Shown: one piece after another, positions 17,521-26,053 of the stretch
How the letters are laid out: every line of letters begins with the position of its first letter
Numbering within the stretch: position 1 is the stretch's first letter
From: Candidatus Kapaibacterium sp.
GTDB lineage: Bacteria > Bacteroidota > Ignavibacteria > Kapaibacteriales > UBA2268
Assembly (NCBI GenBank): GCA_938031175.1
Contig: CALHGZ010000009.1
Coordinates: 124,001 to 188,000 of the forward strand
Direction of reading: 5' to 3'
DNA: 64,000 nt
The notes under the pieces: model-generated
Databases searched by the model: none
The model's input: the letters and a program-made list of their open reading frames with translations, nothing else
Told to the model about the DNA's origin: nothing
Program-made: the position numbers and the translations under genes

Positions 17521-19764
17521 TTGCACTACTTAGCACTACACATTATATTATTATTTCTACTCACAGCAAGTCTAAATGCTGAAAATATTTATCCATTTTC
17601 CTACAAACTATTCGAGAAATACGATAGTGGGGAACTTTTAGTATCGGAAAATGTCAATAATTTGCCAACATTTTACTTTATCAAGCATGATTGGCTAAAT
17701 GTTTCGACCTATCTTTCTATATGGCAAGGTTTGAATCGTGAAACTGCTATTGGCAATGTTTTTCCTGATACAGATTTTCTATCTTCAAAGGTAATCGGTG
17801 ATAAATTGCTATCATTGACTTGGAGAAATCGCTTGTTAGAACTAATTGAAATCAATCAAAACGGTGATATAATTAACACTGCTGCTATTCCATTTGATTC
17901 GCAGACAAAACCAAGAAACATAAAATGGTATTTAAGTGGTAATTCAGAAAATTTAATATTAGTGGATGATAAATTATACGAGTTTGACTTAAGAAATACA
18001 TATATAGAGGTAAATTTCATTTCTGATATGGTCTTATCAGCAGCGATAAGGAAAATTGGAGAAAAAAATGTGATTATTTATCTACTGGACAAATCAACTG
18101 GCAGTAATTTAATTGTTCTGGATAGCATCAATTACATAATAGCCCGTATTCCAATTTTTGATTTAAACAGATGTATTTTTATTGACGATTCTTTGATAGC
18201 ATTGATTTCTTCGAATTCTGGTTTTAATAGCCTAATTAATATTATTCATATCAATAAGGGGATTGTTTCGAGCTTTTGGTTAGAATCTGAATATGATAAA
18301 ATAGATTTTATCTTTTTTAATAATGAAATAAAGCTCTATTGCCTTTTGGAAGAAAATGATGTCTATAAATTCCAGATATTTGAATTTAAAGACTTAACAT
18401 TGGGTAAAATTGAAGCTGAGCAATTGATCAGTTCTGAGTTTGTATCTCCACGAATATTATATGAAAATAATTTGAATTTTTTTATTTTATTTTTGAATGG
18501 AATCATTCAAATAGATAAAAATGGTAATGTTCAATCATCAGATAAAATACCAATAGCGGATATTTTCAATGGTTTTCCAGCAATATACGTTAATGATAAT
18601 TTATTGATACTATCATCGAATAGCTATTCCGTGATTTATAAAAGCGAAAAAAATTATTTATGGTGGCTTAATAGATTTATTTTTTCTTCGGGTAAATATC
18701 TTATACCAATAGCATTAATACTAATAATACTCATATTATTGCAGACTATACGGCGTCAAAGAAGATTGCTTCAAGAATTGATTGAACTTCCCGCAAATAG
18801 TGCTGTCATTGTGTTGAAAAAATCAGGTAAGTTATTCATTATAAATGATTTTGCCCGATTAATATTCAGAATAGATAAAAATGTCCGTTTAGGCAGAAAT
18901 TTCGAATATTACTTTGTAAAGGAAGAATTTGCACCAATCAAAGAATTACTTGATTTAGGTTTTGTAAACAAGGAAGTGATTTCTAAGAGAATAAGTATGA
19001 TTGTAAATGGTGAATCTAAGGAGTGGCTATGTTCAGTGGTACCTATGCGTAACATTGCTGGACAGTTTAGGGGTTTGATCTTCACCGGTATAGATATTAC
19101 AGAACAACTCGAAAGGAGACGTTTGTTTAATTGGGCTCAATTGCTACACGATATGCAGACTAATTTATCAACAATTAGACTTAATGCTGAACAACTAAAC
19201 TTACTTGATCCTCAGGATGCAAACAGGCAGGGCAAAATCTTGCATCAGGTAAATATTCTAATGAACAGGGTACGTGACATTGTAACCGTTGGAAGGACGG
19301 ATTTTGCTGATTTTGGGGACTTTTTATCTGATGAAATATGCAAGCAAGCACTTTCTGAGTTTGATGAAAATTTATTCAATAATATTAAGTTTAGCCTTAA
19401 TTCTGATAGTTTCAGGATTAAATGTGATAAGCCAAAATTGGTTAGAGCTTTAAGAAATGTAATTGAAAATGCCATTAAAGCTGTCAAAGATAGAGAAGAT
19501 GGCAAGATTGAGATTGCCTGCCGTAAAGATTTGAAAAATGCATATTTTTCAGTTCGTGATAATGGTGTTGGTATGGATGAACAAACACAACGTAAATTTC
19601 TTCAGCCTTATTTTACTACCTCAAAAGAGACAGGAGGTAGCGGAATAGGAACAATGATTATACAAAGAGTATTAGAATTACATAGTGGGAAAATCGTCAT
19701 TAATTCAGAAAAAAATATTGGTACTGAGATAACTTTGATTATACCATTATTCCATAAGAAATAA
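17521..19764 (+). CDS. Membrane sensor histidine kinase with large extracytoplasmic domain
   Basis: A 747-residue two-component sensor. A signal-anchor segment (about residues 4-18) is followed by a roughly 370-residue extracytoplasmic domain of beta-rich, propeller-like character. Then come one transmembrane helix (about 392-410) and a PAS-like region (about 418-530, ending GLIFTGIDITEQ). The kinase core has a phospho-accepting His at 543 (LLHDMQTN), N box NVIENAIKAV (Asn650), G1 box DNGVGMD (about 680-686), F box FLQPYFTT and G2 box GGSGIGTMI (about 705). No response regulator is adjacent, so its partner is elsewhere. The start is a TTG at 17521, since no in-frame ATG precedes the signal segment. 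The gene leads into ruvX with only 3 bases between. Confidence 0.9.
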   Translation: MHYLALHIILLFLLTASLNAENIYPFSYKLFEKYDSGELLVSENVNNLPTFYFIKHDWLNVSTYLSIWQGLNRETAIGNVFPDTDFLSSKVIGDKLLSLTWRNRLLELIEINQNGDIINTAAIPFDSQTKPRNIKWYLSGNSENLILVDDKLYEFDLRNTYIEVNFISDMVLSAAIRKIGEKNVIIYLLDKSTGSNLIVLDSINYIIARIPIFDLNRCIFIDDSLIALISSNSGFNSLINIIHINKGIVSSFWLESEYDKIDFIFFNNEIKLYCLLEENDVYKFQIFEFKDLTLGKIEAEQLISSEFVSPRILYENNLNFFILFLNGIIQIDKNGNVQSSDKIPIADIFNGFPAIYVNDNLLILSSNSYSVIYKSEKNYLWWLNRFIFSSGKYLIPIALILIILILLQTIRRQRRLLQELIELPANSAVIVLKKSGKLFIINDFARLIFRIDKNVRLGRNFEYYFVKEEFAPIKELLDLGFVNKEVISKRISMIVNGESKEWLCSVVPMRNIAGQFRGLIFTGIDITEQLERRRLFNWAQLLHDMQTNLSTIRLNAEQLNLLDPQDANRQGKILHQVNILMNRVRDIVTVGRTDFADFGDFLSDEICKQALSEFDENLFNNIKFSLNSDSFRIKCDKPKLVRALRNVIENAIKAVKDREDGKIEIACRKDLKNAYFSVRDNGVGMDEQTQRKFLQPYFTTSKETGGSGIGTMIIQRVLELHSGKIVINSEKNIGTEITLIIPLFHKK

Positions 19765-19767
19765 TCA

Positions 19768-20202
19768 ATGAATGAAAATAAAATTAAAGGGAGGTTGTTA
19801 GCTGTAGATTATGGTCGGAAGCGTATAGGATTAGCTGTCTGCGATGAGATGCAAATAGTTGTAACTCCTCTTCAGACACAATTAAATGAACAAAACATAT
19901 TTGAAAAAATTCAAACTATTATATCTGATTTAAACATTAGAAAAGTGATTTTAGGAATGCCTTACAGAAATGATGATAAAAATGCTAAATTTCAAAGCGA
20001 AATTTTGACTTTTAAAGCAGATTTGGAAAAAAAAACCGGAATTGAAGTTGTATTATTTGATGAATCGTTTACTTCAAAAAAGGCTGTCAAGACAATGCAA
20101 GAAATTGGAAAGAAAAGAAGTAAAAGAAGAGAAAAATCTGAAATTGATAAAATTTCCGCTGCAATCATTTTAAAAGAATATTTAGAAGATAATAAGAGTT
20201 AA
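19768..20202 (+). CDS. ruvX: Putative pre-16S rRNA nuclease / Holliday junction resolvase-like (YqgF)
   Basis: A 144-residue RNase H-fold protein of the YqgF/RuvX family, implicated in 5' maturation of 16S rRNA. The first catalytic Asp is D14 in LLAVDYGRKRIGLAV. The second acidic residue lies in LFDESFTSKKA, and a third (Asp) in SEIDKISAAIILKEYL. The segment VILGMPY is also typical. Translation probably couples with the kinase gene ahead (3-base gap) and with the GWxTD gene behind (3-base gap). Confidence 0.95.
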   Translation: MNENKIKGRLLAVDYGRKRIGLAVCDEMQIVVTPLQTQLNEQNIFEKIQTIISDLNIRKVILGMPYRNDDKNAKFQSEILTFKADLEKKTGIEVVLFDESFTSKKAVKTMQEIGKKRSKRREKSEIDKISAAIILKEYLEDNKS

Positions 20203-20205
20203 AAG

Positions 20206-21543
20206 ATGAAATTAATTATTTATATACTTGTTTTCTTAATGCTGATATTATCAGCATTCTCTGAATTATTACAGATTGACCGTCGTCAGTATTATAGTTA
20301 CGGACAAAAAATCGTATCAGAGTTACATTATAACGACATTCCGGGAACTGATTCAATTGCATTATTTATTCTATTTAGAATTCAATATAATGCTTTGGAT
20401 TTTGTACTGGCTGGTGAGTCTCAATATAAAACAGATATATCAATAGAAGTAGAATGCCGGGATAATGAAGGAATAATCAGAAGGCGCGCATATTGGAATA
20501 AACCTTTCATTGTCAATAATTATGAAGCCACACAATCGAAAACAGACTATGTTAAAGGTTTAATCAAAACAAATTTACTTTCGGGTCAGTATTTGATAAA
20601 AATTAAATTGACTAGTAATAATGTTTCCAAAAGTATTACAACAGACTTGCCATTAGCTTATAAAGGAACCCGTAATGAATGTAGGTCTGATTCTCTTATG
20701 ACAATACTTCAATATAATATTAATAATGAGCTAATTTCACCAATTTTGGCTCGCAAAGTCTCCTTTACCTCAAGTAGAAATGTAATATTTATGAAGTATT
20801 GTCCAAGTGAATCAACTGAAACAATTACATACTATAGTATAAAAAAATTGAAATCTGATAAAGCTATTTTTGATTGGGATGCTGATATAAATTTCATTGG
20901 TAAAGCTGAATTTTTAAAAAATAAAGAAATAACATTCGATGAGAAAAATGGAGAAATAATAGCAATATTAAATGATGCAAAAAATACAATGGTTAACCGA
21001 GTTACCGGTTTATTAAAAATTGATATACCACCTGATCGGCTTTATCCTGGTTTATATCAACTCGATTTGTTTCAATCAGGCAAATTAGATACTTTTCAAA
21101 CCCAATTTGAAGTCATCTGGGATATGATGCCCCTATCACTAATGAGGGTTGATTATGCTATTAAAGCTGCATATTATATTATGACGGATGAAGAATACAG
21201 TTCGATTAACTCAGGTTCGGAGAGAGAGAAATTGAAAAAATTACTGGATTTTTGGAAAAAACATGATCCTACCCCTGATACACCTTTTAACGAGGCAATG
21301 GCTGAATATTACAAGCGTGTTGATTTTGCATATTTTAATTATCAGACGGTTACTGAAAAAGATGGTGCTATGACAGACAGGGGCAAAATATACATATTAT
21401 ACGGTCCACCAACAAATACTGTCAGAGATTTAGGACCATCGAAAACAAAAGAAATATGGTACTATCAAAATATTAAGAAACAATTTGTTTTTGAATTATT
21501 ATCAGTCGGTAATTATAGATTGGTAGAAATTAATGATGCTTAA
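20206..21543 (+). CDS. GWxTD-domain secreted protein
   Basis: A 445-residue protein with an N-terminal signal peptide (about residues 2-19) and a C-terminal GWxTD domain, a module of unknown function common in Chlorobiota, Ignavibacteria and related phyla. The C-terminal part shows the characteristic order: YYIMTDEEY near residue 325, a conserved helix KLLDFWKKHDPTPDTPFNE, YYKRVDFAYFNY, and then DRGKIYILYGPP with a closing KEIWYYQ strand. The Gly-Trp of the name is not conserved here (the segment reads A-Y-Y-I-M-T-D), but the rest is clear. The remaining N-terminal portion is a beta-rich region. It is the last gene of the run from 15124; its stop overlaps the stop of the opposing gene. Confidence 0.85.
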   Translation: MKLIIYILVFLMLILSAFSELLQIDRRQYYSYGQKIVSELHYNDIPGTDSIALFILFRIQYNALDFVLAGESQYKTDISIEVECRDNEGIIRRRAYWNKPFIVNNYEATQSKTDYVKGLIKTNLLSGQYLIKIKLTSNNVSKSITTDLPLAYKGTRNECRSDSLMTILQYNINNELISPILARKVSFTSSRNVIFMKYCPSESTETITYYSIKKLKSDKAIFDWDADINFIGKAEFLKNKEITFDEKNGEIIAILNDAKNTMVNRVTGLLKIDIPPDRLYPGLYQLDLFQSGKLDTFQTQFEVIWDMMPLSLMRVDYAIKAAYYIMTDEEYSSINSGSEREKLKKLLDFWKKHDPTPDTPFNEAMAEYYKRVDFAYFNYQTVTEKDGAMTDRGKIYILYGPPTNTVRDLGPSKTKEIWYYQNIKKQFVFELLSVGNYRLVEINDA

Positions 21544-21944
21544 TCTTCAAATGATTTTGGTTCCCAATTTTCACCTTCGCAGGGAATATAGTTAGTACTA
21601 ACGTGTTCATCGAAGAGTTTGCATAGTTGGCCAGTAGGTTCGAAGTATTTGCAGGTACCGCAGAGTGTTGCTTCCTCAATTTTTTTTATCCTGTTGTTAA
21701 ATATCTGGAATTGTCGATATGCCGGATAGACAGCAAGTAACCAGAGTAAAAAAAAAGCAAGCCACCAATAGTTATAAAGTTTATAAAAACCGATAACTAT
21801 CATACTTAAGATTATTATGACAGATGCCCGTAAGATCAAACCCCATACTATTGAACCTTGTGTAATTTTGGGCATTTCTGATAGATTTTCATCACTTTGA
21901 GCCCTAAACATAAATAAATCAACGATTTTATCGAATGCAGTCAT
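21540..21944 (-). CDS. Small membrane protein with C-terminal cysteine cluster
   Basis: A 134-residue protein of no named family that I recognise. Two transmembrane helices (about residues 32-52 and 58-76) are followed by a short soluble tail with four cysteines (ATLCGTCKYFEPTGQLCKLF, then IPCEGENW) and several aromatic residues. The Cys spacing (CxxC, C, C) could hold zinc or an iron-sulfur cluster; this is inferred from spacing alone. The gene overlaps the stop of the GWxTD gene by 4 bases in opposite orientation. The closest neighbours are otherwise unrelated. Confidence 0.65.
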   Translation of the reverse strand: MTAFDKIVDLFMFRAQSDENLSEMPKITQGSIVWGLILRASVIIILSMIVIGFYKLYNYWWLAFFLLWLLAVYPAYRQFQIFNNRIKKIEEATLCGTCKYFEPTGQLCKLFDEHVSTNYIPCEGENWEPKSFED

Positions 21945-22005
21945 AGCAAAACTAAATTTTTTATTATAGACGAGAGAAAGAAATTAAATTGGTACAAATG
22001 CAATT

Positions 22006-22419
22006 TTAATGCTTATGCTCTATTGTACACCTCCCACGATGCATAATGAGATTAACCGTATGAGTAATAATAAGAATAATAGAACCTGTATGCATAAGAT
22101 AATATAAGCTACCGCTTTCGTGTAACAAAACTCCTAATGCAAAGAGTAAAGCACCAATGCCAAGAAAAGTTTTAATCCATCGATGTGGTGTTTTGCGAAT
22201 AACAATAGTTGCAGCGATTATTGCAAGAGCAGCAAAAACATAATCCCAGTTAAACCCTGAATGATGATGATGAGTATGGTCTGAGTCATGAAAATTATCT
22301 GTAATGAAATAAACTGAGGCTATTACAGGTAGTGCAAGGCAATGGATTAAACATAGAATTGAACTTGCAATTCCTATGTGATCAGCTTTTATTTTTAATT
22401 TTTCTGTTTTAATTTTCAT
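22006..22419 (-). CDS. MerC-domain membrane protein
   Basis: A four-helix MerC-family membrane protein of 137 residues. The first helix carries the typical metal-binding pair C23 and C27 in SSILCLIHCLALPV. A loop between helices 1 and 2 is His-rich (HDSDHTHHHHSG), and the C-terminus ends in RGRCTIEHKH, both suitable for metal binding. MerC proteins in mer operons import mercuric ion, but Bacteroidota homologues are usually paired with Fur-family regulators and no mer genes are present, so zinc or another transition metal is more likely. The start is the ATG at 22419; a TTG seven codons upstream would run towards the operator. It is divergent from the fur-type gene across 64 bases. Confidence 0.85.
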   Translation of the reverse strand: MKIKTEKLKIKADHIGIASSILCLIHCLALPVIASVYFITDNFHDSDHTHHHHSGFNWDYVFAALAIIAATIVIRKTPHRWIKTFLGIGALLFALGVLLHESGSLYYLMHTGSIILIITHTVNLIMHRGRCTIEHKH

Positions 22420-22450
22420 TTTTTTGTAATTTTGAATCAAAGACTAATCT

Positions 22451-22469
22451 AATGCAACAATATTGCATT
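22451..22469. promoter_or_regulatory. Perfect 7-5-7 dyad, probable Fur-family operator
   Basis: A 19-base perfect inverted repeat, AATGCAA-CAATA-TTGCATT, lies in the 64-base divergent spacer between the MerC gene and the Fur-type regulator. Size, symmetry and AT-rich core fit a Fur/Zur/PerR-type operator. The location would let one dimer control both genes, including autoregulation. The binding protein is inferred from adjacency. Confidence 0.7.
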
Positions 22470-22483
22470 TGCAAAATAATAAA

Positions 22484-22903
22484 ATGGAACAAGCAAAAAA
22501 AATATTAAAAAGTCATAATTTAAAAATAACCCCTACACGAATTGCAATTCTAAATGTTTTTCTCACAGAAAAAAATGCATTAAGTGCATCACAAATCAAA
22601 AAAAATTTAATAATCGAGTTTGACAGAATTACATTATACCGCACTCTTCTAACATTTGAAACAAAAGGAATAATACATAAAATATCAAGTCCTGATGGGA
22701 TTGTTAGGTATGCTATTTGCACCGATAATTGTCCTGCCGAGCAACATAATGAGAAACATCTACATTTTTATTGTTACAAATGCGGTAAGATATATTGTGA
22801 AGAAGATACAGATATCTCTGGGATACAAATCAAAAGCGGTTTTTATATTGAATCTATTCAAATTATTGCCGAAGGCTTGTGTAAAGATTGCTATAAGAAT
22901 TAA
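22484..22903 (+). CDS. Fur-family metal-responsive transcriptional repressor
   Basis: A 139-residue repressor of the Fur/Zur/PerR superfamily. The N-terminal winged helix includes the LKITPTRIAIL start and the recognition helix in RITLYRTLLTFETKGII. The dimerisation domain has the metal ligands H92 and H94, C97 and C100 (HLHFYCYKCG), C105, and the C-terminal C133/C136 pair (GLCKDC), so the structural zinc site is complete. The start is the ATG at 22484; an in-frame TTG at 22463 falls inside the operator dyad and is rejected. The divergent MerC-type gene and its His-rich loop suggest zinc or another divalent metal as the effector rather than iron, but the sequence cannot settle Fur, Zur or PerR. 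It faces the hydrolase gene, with one base between the two stops. Confidence 0.9.
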   Translation: MEQAKKILKSHNLKITPTRIAILNVFLTEKNALSASQIKKNLIIEFDRITLYRTLLTFETKGIIHKISSPDGIVRYAICTDNCPAEQHNEKHLHFYCYKCGKIYCEEDTDISGIQIKSGFYIESIQIIAEGLCKDCYKN

Positions 22904-22904
22904 T

Positions 22905-23834
22905 TCAGCCCAATTCAATTATGTTTGTATTTCTTTGCAGGATGTCGTAAACATTATCGATAATTGTATCTTTTGCAGATAAATGCAAGTTTGAATCAGT
23001 ATTTTCTGTGTTAATGACTCTACTTTTTATTGTAATATTAGCAAGAGATGAAGTTCTTTTTTGCCAGAGATTTTCAATTAATTCAGCCTCTTCTTGAGGT
23101 AATTTCAATGATTTGGAGAGATTAATCATTAATTCTTTGTCTCGGTTAATGATGATCAATGGTATATCTGGAAATGGAGGGAGATTATCAAAATAGCTTC
23201 GATTTTCAAGAAAAGTATAGTATTCATCAGATATTGTTTGAAAAAACTGTTTATTTGCCTGATAAATCCTTAATTGGTAGGCAATTTCCTCCGGCATATC
23301 GTTGTAAAGGTTTTTCATTATAGAATTCATAACATTGATGAATTGAAAATCGCTCATGTCTAAATATAGTTTAAGGTTTTGCATTCGCTTGTTGATTGAG
23401 AAATACTCTTGATAAACCGGTGCATTAACATTGGTAAAGGTATCTAAGTCTTTAGTATAAGGGTCAAGAAAAACAGCAGCATAAGCCATTTCTGGGAAAT
23501 TACGTATAAATGAGTCTATGTATATGCACCCAGCATTATTTCCAATAAAAATATAGGGATAGGGGACACCTGTGTTCAGCAAAAGAGCCTTGAGTTCATG
23601 ATTTATTTGTTCAACAGTTCGTGGGTGTTTGCTTTTTTTACTTTCTCCGTAGCCAGCTCTATCATAGCTAATTACAGTTGTTAAATTCGATAGCTTGTAC
23701 TGTAATTCTGTCCATTCTGCCGAAAGAGTACCCCAGCTTGGCTCTATAACAATTGCTGGAAATCCTTTACCGGTAATCTTTGTATAAAGTGCATTATCAT
23801 CGACTTTAATATAAATTCCATCAATTATATCCAT
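22905..23834 (-). CDS. Alpha/beta-hydrolase-fold protein lacking the nucleophile serine
   Basis: A 309-residue alpha/beta-hydrolase-fold protein. The core motifs are easy to follow: an oxyanion region EPSWGTLSAEW (about 31-41), the strand VISYDRAGYGES (about 54-65), the nucleophile elbow at 97-102, and a C-terminal His in NLHLSAKDTI. The elbow reads I97-G98-N99-N100-A101-G102 instead of G-x-S-x-G, so the catalytic Ser is replaced by Asn100. The codon is AAT on the coding strand and not a sequencing-prone repeat. It may be a non-catalytic binding protein or use another residue. There is no signal peptide. It is a single gene, convergent with the fur-type gene. Confidence 0.8.
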   Translation of the reverse strand: MDIIDGIYIKVDDNALYTKITGKGFPAIVIEPSWGTLSAEWTELQYKLSNLTTVISYDRAGYGESKKSKHPRTVEQINHELKALLLNTGVPYPYIFIGNNAGCIYIDSFIRNFPEMAYAAVFLDPYTKDLDTFTNVNAPVYQEYFSINKRMQNLKLYLDMSDFQFINVMNSIMKNLYNDMPEEIAYQLRIYQANKQFFQTISDEYYTFLENRSYFDNLPPFPDIPLIIINRDKELMINLSKSLKLPQEEAELIENLWQKRTSSLANITIKSRVINTENTDSNLHLSAKDTIIDNVYDILQRNTNIIELG

Positions 23835-23889
23835 ATTTACAAATAAGCATATATATTAATATTCAAATTTAAGTCAATTTTTTTATAAA

Positions 23890-23964
23890 TTATAAATTTT
23901 TAAAAATAATTTTTCCTTGGTCGGGTAGCTTTTTTATTTTGAAGGTTAATGATAATTCTAACAT
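23890..23964 (-). CDS. Possible 24-residue ORF with strong ribosome binding site
   Basis: A very short frame (MLELSLTFKIKKLPDQG plus seven residues) opens at the ATG at 23964. A perfect AGGAGG (complement of 23973-23978) lies 8 bases upstream, overlapping the end of the preceding broken ORF. In a genome where most genes lack such a site this is notable. It is too short to identify and could be the stump of a decayed gene. Confidence 0.3.
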   Translation of the reverse strand: MLELSLTFKIKKLPDQGKIIFKNL

Positions 23965-23968
23965 TTTT

Positions 23969-24275
23969 CTAACCTCCTAATTTTTTTGAGGTTATTTTAT
24001 TAGAGCATTCATTTAAAGAATCGAGAAAAACTTCAATTGCAATTAATACCCCCTCAGGAATACATTCATCAATGTTTAATAGTATTTTTTCATGTAATTG
24101 AATGTGTTTTATTTTAGATTGCTCAACCAAGAGTAAGCTTTTTTGTTAATCGAAAGGATAGTATTTACTCTATCTCTTTTTCAATTTTTGCTCGATAAGT
24201 TTTTTTGAGAGAAGTAATGTATTGATTAATTCTACTTGGATTTAACTTAATTTTGTTCGCAATAGTTAAAACCAT
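23969..24275 (-). pseudogene. Decayed small gene(s), helix-turn-helix-like
   Basis: Two minus-strand open segments in different frames look like one broken gene of about 100 residues. The first (24275 to 24165, 36 codons plus stop) starts with ATG and reads MVLTIANKIKLNPSRINQYI, similar to a helix-turn-helix core. The second (24130 to 23969, 53 codons plus stop) contains the helix-like LHEKILLNIDECIPEGVLIA and ends LGG. A frameshift or small deletion around 24131-24165 would be needed to join them. The family is not identified; a regulator or a transposon-associated protein is possible. Confidence 0.3.
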
Positions 24276-24617
24276 AAATTGTTTTTTAAATTTTTTGTAA
24301 ATTAAGGGGAAATTGTATAATCGGTGTTGTTTATCTATGATTGCGCTTTAATTGTTTAATATTCAATTACTTATAGATATTTATATACCACGTTATGAAT
24401 ACATGTAGTCATTCAAAACATAGATTTAAATAATTAATGACATATTATAATTATAGTAATATATTGATATGTAATGTTTTACGAATATCTAAAAATTTAT
24501 AAAATCGACAATAATTTTTTTTATATAGAATTTGTTAAAAAAAGGAAATCATTTTTTGGTAAGGATTTTTTTTCGTAAAATTGCTGAAAATAATTGAGTT
24601 AAAATTTGGAGTATCAA
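24276..24617. other. AT-rich intergenic region upstream of ilvE
   Basis: About 340 bases without a credible frame on either strand. It holds long A and T runs and ends in a GGAG ribosome binding site (24608-24611) six bases before the ilvE ATG. A promoter for ilvE must lie here, but I could not pick out a convincing -10/-35 pair. No attenuator or T-box-like structure was recognised. Confidence 0.5.
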
Positions 24618-25691
24618 ATGATAAAATTCAAAACAACATTAGCAACACAAAGTAGATTTGATAGTATTAATTTTAATGATTTACGATTCGGAATATATTT
24701 TTCCGACCATATTTATGTATCTGATTATATAAATGGTGCTTGGACGGAAGGAGAAATCAAGCCTTATGGGCCATTTGAAATTGAGCCAGCAATGTGTACA
24801 CTTCACTATGGACAAGCATTATTCGAAGGACTAAAGGCGTTTCGCTCAGTGAAAGGCGGAGTTAATTTGTTCAGGCCTTATAAAAATGCTGAAAGGTTGA
24901 ACAAATCGGCAGAGAGAATTTGTATCCCGCCATTTGATATAGAACGTTTAATTGAAGCGATGAAAGAATTGTGTAGAATTGACTATAAATTTATCCCGAC
25001 TAAGAGGGGAAATGCTCTGTATATCCGCCCGGTAGCCTTTGGGACGGGAAATTTTTTAGGTGTCCATGAATCGGATACATATCGATTAATTATAATAACA
25101 TCGCCAGTTGCATCATATTATCCTGAGGGTTTGAATCCAGTTCGGATAATGGTATCCGATACATATACTAGAGCTGCTAAAGGTGGTACTGGCAGTGCTA
25201 AGGTTGCAGGTAATTATGCGGCATCGCTTTTAGCAACAAAAAAAGCAAGAGAACTCGGATATTCACAGGTTCTTTGGCTCGATGCAATTTCGCATCAGTT
25301 TGTGGATGAAGTTGGAGCTATGAATATAATGTTTGTAATTGATGATGAACTTATTACTCCATCATTAGAAAATGGGACTATCCTACCCGGTGTTACACGA
25401 GACTCAGTTCTAACGATTGCAAGGGAATGGGGTATGAAAGTAATTGAACGTGCTATAAGTATTGAGGAAGTAATATCCGCCCATTCACAGGGTAAGCTCA
25501 ATGAAGTTTTTGGTACAGGTACAGCTGCTGTTATCAGCCCAGTAGGAGTTTTGGGATATAAAGGCAAAGATTACATTATCAATGATAATAAAATTGGTAC
25601 CTATGCACAAAAGTTTTATGATGCAATTACTGGTATTCAATATGGTGAATTGGAAGATACTCATGGTTGGATTTTACACATCGAGGTCTGA
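24618..25691 (+). CDS. ilvE: Branched-chain amino acid aminotransferase
   Basis: PLP-dependent fold-type IV aminotransferase that interconverts leucine, isoleucine and valine with their 2-oxo acids using glutamate. At 357 residues it belongs to the longer, BCAT-like class. Key features are the HYGQALFEGLKAFR segment (about 63-76), the PLP-binding Lys195 in GSAKVAGNYAAS, EVGAMNIMF after the DAISHQFVDE segment, and the phosphate-binding loop GTGTAAVISPVG. The start is the ATG at 24618, preceded by GGAG at a good distance. A TTG four codons earlier overlaps that site and is rejected. It is a single gene in long spacers, with no other branched-chain pathway gene nearby. Confidence 0.95.
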   Translation: MIKFKTTLATQSRFDSINFNDLRFGIYFSDHIYVSDYINGAWTEGEIKPYGPFEIEPAMCTLHYGQALFEGLKAFRSVKGGVNLFRPYKNAERLNKSAERICIPPFDIERLIEAMKELCRIDYKFIPTKRGNALYIRPVAFGTGNFLGVHESDTYRLIIITSPVASYYPEGLNPVRIMVSDTYTRAAKGGTGSAKVAGNYAASLLATKKARELGYSQVLWLDAISHQFVDEVGAMNIMFVIDDELITPSLENGTILPGVTRDSVLTIAREWGMKVIERAISIEEVISAHSQGKLNEVFGTGTAAVISPVGVLGYKGKDYIINDNKIGTYAQKFYDAITGIQYGELEDTHGWILHIEV

Positions 25692-26053
25692 TTAAATTTA
25701 ACTTAAAAGATGAAATATCCAATCTTTAAATAATACATATTGTTGTTTTCAGTTTATAAACTTTAAATGGTTAATAGGTAAAATTTGATTTAAAAAAATT
25801 CAAAGTATTAAATTGGCAATAAATCACTAACTAGAATTTAAATTATTCTCCTCAAATAAAGATTGTTAAGCGTCAAATCTATTCATAGTTTTTGTACAGA
25901 GGTTAAAAATTTTTTGAAATTTGTTTTTTGTATGACACGGTTATTTATTTAAAAATGATACAAGAACAATATTTTTATTATATTAAAGTTTTAATTCTAT
26001 TATGTAATTAATAATGGGTTAATTTGTTATTAGATTTAAATTGGAGATTATAA
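25692..26053. other. AT-rich intergenic region upstream of glycosyltransferase
   Basis: About 360 bases with no credible coding frame, no strong hairpin and no RNA gene that I can recognise. It ends with GGAG at 26043-26046, seven bases before the TTG start of the next gene. It probably holds the promoter for the plus-strand run beginning at 26054. Confidence 0.5.

Noticed and set aside
22006-22419. Mercury resistance role for the MerC-domain protein
   Set aside because: No merR, merA, merT or merP is present, and the neighbour is a Fur-family repressor.
22463-22903. Upstream TTG at 22463 as start of the Fur-type gene
   Set aside because: It lies inside the operator dyad and adds seven residues that do not match the family; the ATG at 22484 fits.
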